The notes beneath the pieces are model-generated. The model was not told the DNA's origin. It saw nothing but the letters and a program-made list of their open reading frames with translations, and made no database searches. Shown here in pieces: positions 35,697 through 39,586 of a DNA stretch of 39,586 nucleotides. Positions within the stretch are counted from its first letter, which is position 1, and every line of letters begins with the position of its first letter. The stretch comes from Rhodocyclaceae bacterium (lineage in GTDB: Bacteria > Pseudomonadota > Gammaproteobacteria > Burkholderiales > Rhodocyclaceae), in assembly GCA_026417115.1 (NCBI GenBank), contig JAOADW010000055.1, positions 1 through 39,586 of the forward strand. The letters are read 5' to 3'. The translations under genes and the position numbers were made by a program.

Positions 35697-37214
35697 ATGT
35701 TGAGGAAGACAGTTGGTTTATGGGCGGCAGGCGCACTCGGCATGCTGGTGGCGGGATGCCAAATCGATCCGCCGAAGCCCGAGACGGCGACGGTGTCCGC
35801 GGCAGTCAAGACGCCGGCGAGCAAGACCGTGACCAATTTCACGCCGGCGCTGCGCTGCATGGATGATCTCTTACTTGCCTATGGCAAGCGTGACATCGTC
35901 ATCACGACGGCGGGCATCCCCGATTCGACGGGCAAGGTGATGGCGGGGACGAAGGAGATGCTGATTACCGCGGCATCCAAGATGTCGATCAAAAGCAAGG
36001 CCTTGACCTTCATCGATTATGACACCGAGCGCGCGGATTTGCTCGCCTTGTTCCAAGACATGCAGGCGGCGGGGGCTTTCCAACACAAATTGCCGAACTA
36101 CTACATCCGGGGCGCCATCACGCAGCTCGACGAAAACGCGATCGATGCGCAACAAGGCGCGGGCATTGCGTTACCTTTCCTCGACCTCGGAGTTTCGCGC
36201 GACCAGGTTTCGTCGGTGGTCTCGATCGACATGAATGTCGGCGAGACGACTTCACGGATGATTCTGCCTGGCGTCAATGCCAGTAACTCCTTGGTGATTA
36301 CGCGCACCGGCAAGGGCGGCGAACTCGGTGGACGGCTCGGCAAGGTGGGCTTTTCCTTCAACATGTCGCTCAACAAGGCCGAAGGGCTTGGTTCCGGCGT
36401 GCGCGCCTTGATCGAGCTGGGCATGATCGAGCTCGTCGGCAAATTGACGGGGGTACCGTATTGGAAATGCCTGGAAATCGAGAAAACCAATCCACTGATG
36501 ATCGAACAGGCGCGCGAATGGTATGACGGCATGAAGCCCGAGGAACGCGTCAAGTTCGTGCAGCGGAAGCTTGCCGGCATGAATCTCTATCAGGGCCCGG
36601 TCAATGGCGTGACCTCGCGAGAGCTCACCGCCGCGATCGGAAAATTCCAGGCCGAAAATGGCTTGATCGCCGATGGGCGCATCAATTTCGACCTCTACTA
36701 CGCGTTGCTCGACGCCGACCAGCCGCCGGCGCCGGATCCCCACGCCGGGCCGACGGCGCCCGTCGTGGCGGCGGCGCCGAAGCCGGCTGCGGGAGGGCCG
36801 CTTTCTGTCAAGCTCGATTCCGATCGGGGGCCGCGTCCGACCTATCGACCCAAAGAATTCCTGCAGGCGCGTGTGCAGCTCTCGGGGGACGGCATCCTGT
36901 ATTGCTATTATCGAGACAATGCGGGCGTGATCGCACGCATCTTTCCGAATCGTTTCAGCCCGGATCCGTTCGTGCGCGGCGGAAAAGCGATGTCGCTGCC
37001 GCCCGAGGGTTCGCCGTTCAAGATCCGCTTTGACCAGCCGGGGCAGGAACAAATCGTTTGCTATGCAAGTGAGCGGGATCTGCCTTTGCCGGCGAATTTG
37101 AAGGGGGCGGACTTGACGCCTTTGAAGGTGGCCTCGCTCGAAGAAATCGCGACCGCATTCCGTAAATCCAATCCGAATGTGGCCGAAGCGAAGCTTGAAA
37201 TCACGGTACGCTAG
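35697..37214 (+). CDS. CsgG-like lipoprotein with peptidoglycan-binding and DUF4384 domains
   Basis: This 505-residue lipoprotein has lipobox LVAGC with lipidated C21. Residues about 45-260 resemble CsgG: YYIRGAITQLDEN matches the CsgG strand with G-S-I-x-G-Y-x-S-N, followed by an Asp/Val-rich strand (VSSVVSIDMNVGETTSRMI) and a C-terminal helix ending ELVGKLTGVPYWKC. Residues about 284-340 look like a peptidoglycan-binding domain (VQRKLAGMNLYQGPVNG). The C-terminus (about 371-465) matches DUF4384 (AYRPKEF-like, then ILYCYYRDNAGVIARIFPN). The fusion suggests a secretion channel with its own cell-wall anchor. The start is set by AAGGGG six bases before the ATG; the longer upstream frame is antisense to the repeat gene. 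Confidence 0.8.
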   Translation: MLRKTVGLWAAGALGMLVAGCQIDPPKPETATVSAAVKTPASKTVTNFTPALRCMDDLLLAYGKRDIVITTAGIPDSTGKVMAGTKEMLITAASKMSIKSKALTFIDYDTERADLLALFQDMQAAGAFQHKLPNYYIRGAITQLDENAIDAQQGAGIALPFLDLGVSRDQVSSVVSIDMNVGETTSRMILPGVNASNSLVITRTGKGGELGGRLGKVGFSFNMSLNKAEGLGSGVRALIELGMIELVGKLTGVPYWKCLEIEKTNPLMIEQAREWYDGMKPEERVKFVQRKLAGMNLYQGPVNGVTSRELTAAIGKFQAENGLIADGRINFDLYYALLDADQPPAPDPHAGPTAPVVAAAPKPAAGGPLSVKLDSDRGPRPTYRPKEFLQARVQLSGDGILYCYYRDNAGVIARIFPNRFSPDPFVRGGKAMSLPPEGSPFKIRFDQPGQEQIVCYASERDLPLPANLKGADLTPLKVASLEEIATAFRKSNPNVAEAKLEITVR

Positions 37215-37232
37215 GGAAAGCGAGGGCGCCCG

Positions 37233-37727
37233 ATGCGTTCGCGAGCAGCTTTGGGGGTCGCCTTCGGGCTGTGTTTGTGGGCGCAGAAGGCTGTCGCGGG
37301 TGAGATCATCTTCGTCGATCCCGCGCGGGAGAAGGCTCAGGCATTGCCCAAAGCGAAAGAAGGCCCAAGCCGCGTGGAGAAGCTGCTGGAGCACACCCTC
37401 GAAGAAGCGCGTATGCGCAGTGGGCGCGAACCGGTTGCACCCCCCGGCATGTCCGAGGAGACGAATTCGGCTTCCGAGCTCGCGAACGAGGCGCGCGCCC
37501 AACGCGATGGACAGGCGCTGCCGACCGCGCCGTTGATCTTGAGGAGTGGGCCGGCGCCAAGCGAAGCGACGAAAGCGCGCCAGAGCGCACGTGGCTGGGT
37601 CGCGGCGCCTCCGAGCGCCGATTCCCGTTGCCAAAGCGGAAACGTCGTCGGCAGCATCGAAGGTCAGACGCAGGGGCATACCGTCATCCAAGGGCAAGCC
37701 AGCGGCGTTAAAGCTATTTGTAAATGA
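37233..37727 (+). CDS. Secreted protein with disulfide-closed C-terminal domain
   Basis: This 164-residue precursor has a signal peptide ending near AVA-G. The middle (about 40-125) is charged, Ala/Pro/Glu-rich and probably disordered. The last 32 residues begin at a cysteine (CQSGNVVGSIEGQ), continue GHTVIQGQ and end AICK, the same layout as the end of the small protein at 34700-34990. The two cysteines are the only ones in the mature chain outside the signal, so a single disulfide is likely. A GAGGG ribosome site precedes the ATG. It lies 18 bases after the CsgG-like gene. No family is recognised; a fibre cap or accessory role is only inference. Confidence 0.75.
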   Translation: MRSRAALGVAFGLCLWAQKAVAGEIIFVDPAREKAQALPKAKEGPSRVEKLLEHTLEEARMRSGREPVAPPGMSEETNSASELANEARAQRDGQALPTAPLILRSGPAPSEATKARQSARGWVAAPPSADSRCQSGNVVGSIEGQTQGHTVIQGQASGVKAICK

Positions 37728-37741
37728 AACGGGAGAGTGCG

Positions 37742-38122
37742 ATGAGATATACACGCATCGTCATGACGCTGATGGGCTTGGGGAGTGCCTTTGCGGCAAG
37801 CGCGCAGATCAGTATTTCGGCAGGAGGAGAATCGGTGCGCATCGGCCCCAGCGGGGAAGTGAGCGTCAAAGGAAGCGGTGCAGATGTGCGCGTAGGGGCA
37901 GGCGGACAGGTTTCGGTCGGCCAAGGCAATCAGGTAGGCTCGAGCGTCGGGGAAATCGCGCCTGGTGCGAACCTCGAAGGCGTCACGATCATCAATGGCA
38001 AGCTCTGGATCGACGGGAAAGAGATTCCGCCCGGCGTCAAACGCTACACCTCGCCCAAGACCGGCAAGGTCTATCGGATCGAGCGACACGGCAAGAACAT
38101 TTCCGTCACGAGCCAAGACTGA
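37742..38122 (+). CDS. Small secreted Gly/Val/Ser-rich protein
   Basis: This precursor of about 126 residues has a signal peptide ending near ASA-Q. The mature N-terminal half has short alternating strands (ISISAGGESVRIG, SGEVSVKGSG, ADVRVGAGGQVSVGQGNQVG) with Gly/Ser turns. It shares the VGQGNQVGSSVG element with the repeat proteins on the other strand. The C-terminal half is different: WIDGKEIPPGVKRYTSPKTG-like, basic and probably a small beta domain. GGGAG lies six bases before the chosen ATG; an earlier ATG at 37724 overlaps the previous stop. It may be a minor fibre component or a chaperone-like accessory, but nothing in the sequence proves this. Confidence 0.75.
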   Translation: MRYTRIVMTLMGLGSAFAASAQISISAGGESVRIGPSGEVSVKGSGADVRVGAGGQVSVGQGNQVGSSVGEIAPGANLEGVTIINGKLWIDGKEIPPGVKRYTSPKTGKVYRIERHGKNISVTSQD

Positions 38123-38137
38123 GGGTGAGGTGATGCC

Positions 38138-38719
38138 ATGACCCGCGTTGCCCCCTTTGGTTTTCTCTACCGGACGATGCTCATCGTCATCGCGTATCTA
38201 GCGTGGCCGGCGCGCGCCGAACTGATCGTTGTCGATACTTCGGCGCCACCGGCGGAGATTTATTATGCGCATCCCACCGTGCGCTCTCTCGTCTTTGTCT
38301 CCCCCGAGATGCGCGCACAAGCGATTTTGCCGCCTTCCCCCGTGTTCGTCGCGCCACCACCACTGATCTGGCGCGCTCCCGGGACGACGCCGCTTTCGCC
38401 GCCTGGCGCGATTCTTTTGGGCGTCAATCGCGCTTGGGTGCCGGGCAATCGGGATTTGGCCGCTTGGAATATCGCGCGCGCCCATGCATTCAGCCAGGAT
38501 CTCTATCGCCGTCAGGACGGCGCCGCGGCGACGACGCTCGCCGGTGGGTCGCCTGCTGTCGGCTGGCTTTGGGTGGGGTCGGCGCCGACGGCGCTGTGGC
38601 TTGCTTCTCCTTATCCGCCGCCGGCGCCGCAAGCCAGCCACCCCAGTAACCGCGACAATGCAACTTATCTGATCGAGCGCGCACATCGATTCAGCCAGGA
38701 TGCCTATCGTCGGCCTTGA
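38138..38719 (+). CDS. Secreted Pro-rich protein with a duplicated FSQD motif
   Basis: This 193-residue precursor has a signal peptide ending at ARA-E. The mature chain starts LIVVDTSAPPAEIYY and is Pro/Ala-rich. It holds two copies of a helical motif: NIARAHAFSQDLYRR at about 114-128 and LIERAHRFSQDAYRR at about 178-192, the second ending the protein. Each copy is preceded by an N-R-D segment. The motif may bind a common partner. A GAGGTG ribosome site precedes the ATG. Its end overlaps the peptidase gene by 20 bases. I do not recognise a family. By position it belongs to the same export locus. Confidence 0.75.
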   Translation: MTRVAPFGFLYRTMLIVIAYLAWPARAELIVVDTSAPPAEIYYAHPTVRSLVFVSPEMRAQAILPPSPVFVAPPPLIWRAPGTTPLSPPGAILLGVNRAWVPGNRDLAAWNIARAHAFSQDLYRRQDGAAATTLAGGSPAVGWLWVGSAPTALWLASPYPPPAPQASHPSNRDNATYLIERAHRFSQDAYRRP

Positions 38720-39586
38720 CCGTCGGTTCGCGCTGGGCGCCTTACGCGCCTGCGCGGGTTTGCTCGTGGCGCTCGCATGGCTTGCCTGGGCGTGGGCCGA
38801 ACCCCTAATTGCGGCGGTTGCCGATTTCGAAACGATTCTGGCGACGAAAAGCGAGCGCTTATGGATTCATCGCTACGCGGGCCGACAACCGATTTTCATC
38901 TTCGATTTCCCGACGCTAGGGCAGCAGGGGCGCATGTTCAACCGTGTGGGCGCGCTCACCGAGCGGCTCTGGCAAGGTCATGCGCGCGTGCTGGACGACC
39001 AGGAATTGGCGGCCTTCATCCGCAGCTTGGGCAAGACCGAATACACCTTTGCGTATGGCAATGATTTTCTCGTCTCGGAGCTCGTGGTCTTCTTCAATCT
39101 CGCCGAACAGCGCGGCGTTCCCCTCAATGAGGAAGAACGGAGCCTGAAGGCGTTTTTGCTCGAGCAAGGCTTGATGCGCGAGCGCTACGGCTTTCTGCAG
39201 GCGATCTATCCGAACGCGGTGATCTTGTCGATTCCCCAGGAAAAACCCGCAGGAGAAGAGCCCAGCGTCAATGCCTTGGCCCGGCGCACGATTCTGATGC
39301 ATGAGCTTGCGCATGCCGAGTATTACACCAACCCAGATTACCGCGCCTGGTGTCGCAAATTCTGGTTCGAAACGCTCACGGAAGCGCAACGGGAGAAATT
39401 CCGTGCGTTTCTCGCAGGCGCAGGCTATGATCGTAGCAATGAGGACCTGATGATCAACGAGGCGCAGGCCTATCTTTCCTTTACGCCGGATGCAAGGGCG
39501 TTTTCTGCCCGCAGCCTCGGCGTGACGGAGTATGAGCTCATGCGCTTGCGCGAAGCATTCCGCGCGGGCGCGCCGGCCTGGCCGCT
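38700..39586 (+). CDS. Secreted HExxH zinc metallopeptidase-like protein (partial)
   Basis: The reading frame is open to the window end, so only the first 295 residues are seen. A signal peptide is likely, with cleavage near AWA-E (residue 33). The zinc-peptidase motif HELAH is at 201-205, and E254 in INEAQAYL is a plausible third ligand, as in gluzincins (HExxH plus a downstream Glu). The segment between holds FNLAEQRGVPL and LQAIYPNAVIL. The start ATG lies inside the previous gene with AGG directly upstream, a coupled arrangement. It could process secreted fibre proteins or the cell wall, which is inference from position. No named family is recognised by eye. Confidence 0.78.
   Translation, partial: MPIVGLDRRFALGALRACAGLLVALAWLAWAWAEPLIAAVADFETILATKSERLWIHRYAGRQPIFIFDFPTLGQQGRMFNRVGALTERLWQGHARVLDDQELAAFIRSLGKTEYTFAYGNDFLVSELVVFFNLAEQRGVPLNEEERSLKAFLLEQGLMRERYGFLQAIYPNAVILSIPQEKPAGEEPSVNALARRTILMHELAHAEYYTNPDYRAWCRKFWFETLTEAQREKFRAFLAGAGYDRSNEDLMINEAQAYLSFTPDARAFSARSLGVTEYELMRLREAFRAGAPAWP

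Noticed and set aside
34881-37214. A 777-codon plus-strand frame extending upstream of the CsgG-like lipoprotein
   Set aside because: The extension is antisense to the repeat-protein genes and its composition mirrors them; the lipobox and ribosome site fix the start at 35697.

Overview
The window is GC-rich, densely coded bacterial DNA. Its gene content suggests a betaproteobacterium: zapD, yacG and coaE are adjacent, there is an Aer-type aerotaxis receptor, a NodIJ-type exporter, a Nudix-ThiE fusion, and DsbC/DsbD. The genus cannot be named from the sequence alone. No stretch longer than about 210 bases lacks a gene. The longest gap, 33077-33286 between convergent genes, holds only an inverted repeat.

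Region 1 (1-14409) is a signalling block. It has a response regulator-diguanylate cyclase, an Aer-like chemoreceptor, and a short MFS/thioredoxin/metallo-beta-lactamase-fold group. Next comes an operon of a globin-coupled sensor kinase, a small Rcp1-type response regulator and a REC-GGDEF-EAL protein. Two further large GGDEF-EAL proteins follow, one cytosolic (REC-PAS) and one membrane-bound (MASE3-PAS). Several of these domains have lost key residues, so the set looks like a division of labour between c-di-GMP makers, breakers and probable dead domains.

Region 2 (14519-29335) is mostly housekeeping: NodI/NodJ-type ABC exporter, phosphoglucomutase, cutA-dsbD, riboflavin synthase, an elongator-type tRNA with CAT anticodon, a UbiH-family hydroxylase, dsbC, mltA, a DUF815 ATPase, the Nudix-ThiE fusion, yacG-zapD-coaE-SPOR, and type-2 trpB. 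Several gene pairs overlap as ATGA or GTGA, which implies translational coupling.

Region 3 (29439 to the window end) is the most unusual part. It consists of about fourteen genes that nearly all encode exported proteins. It contains two different CsgG-related proteins; one is a lipoprotein fused to peptidoglycan-binding and DUF4384 modules. It also contains three small secreted proteins built from a shared Gly/Asn/Ala-rich repeat resembling curlin strands, an OmpA-type peptidoglycan anchor, and two short secreted proteins with a similar disulfide-closed C-terminus. The remaining members are a twin CX3C secreted protein, a Sel1 protein, a CHASE2 adenylate cyclase, and a secreted HExxH metallopeptidase cut by the window edge. 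My inference is that this is a curli-like extracellular fibre (functional amyloid) secretion and anchoring system with its own cyclic-nucleotide sensor. It lacks recognisable CsgA, CsgB, CsgE or CsgF, so it is either a divergent relative or an undescribed type.
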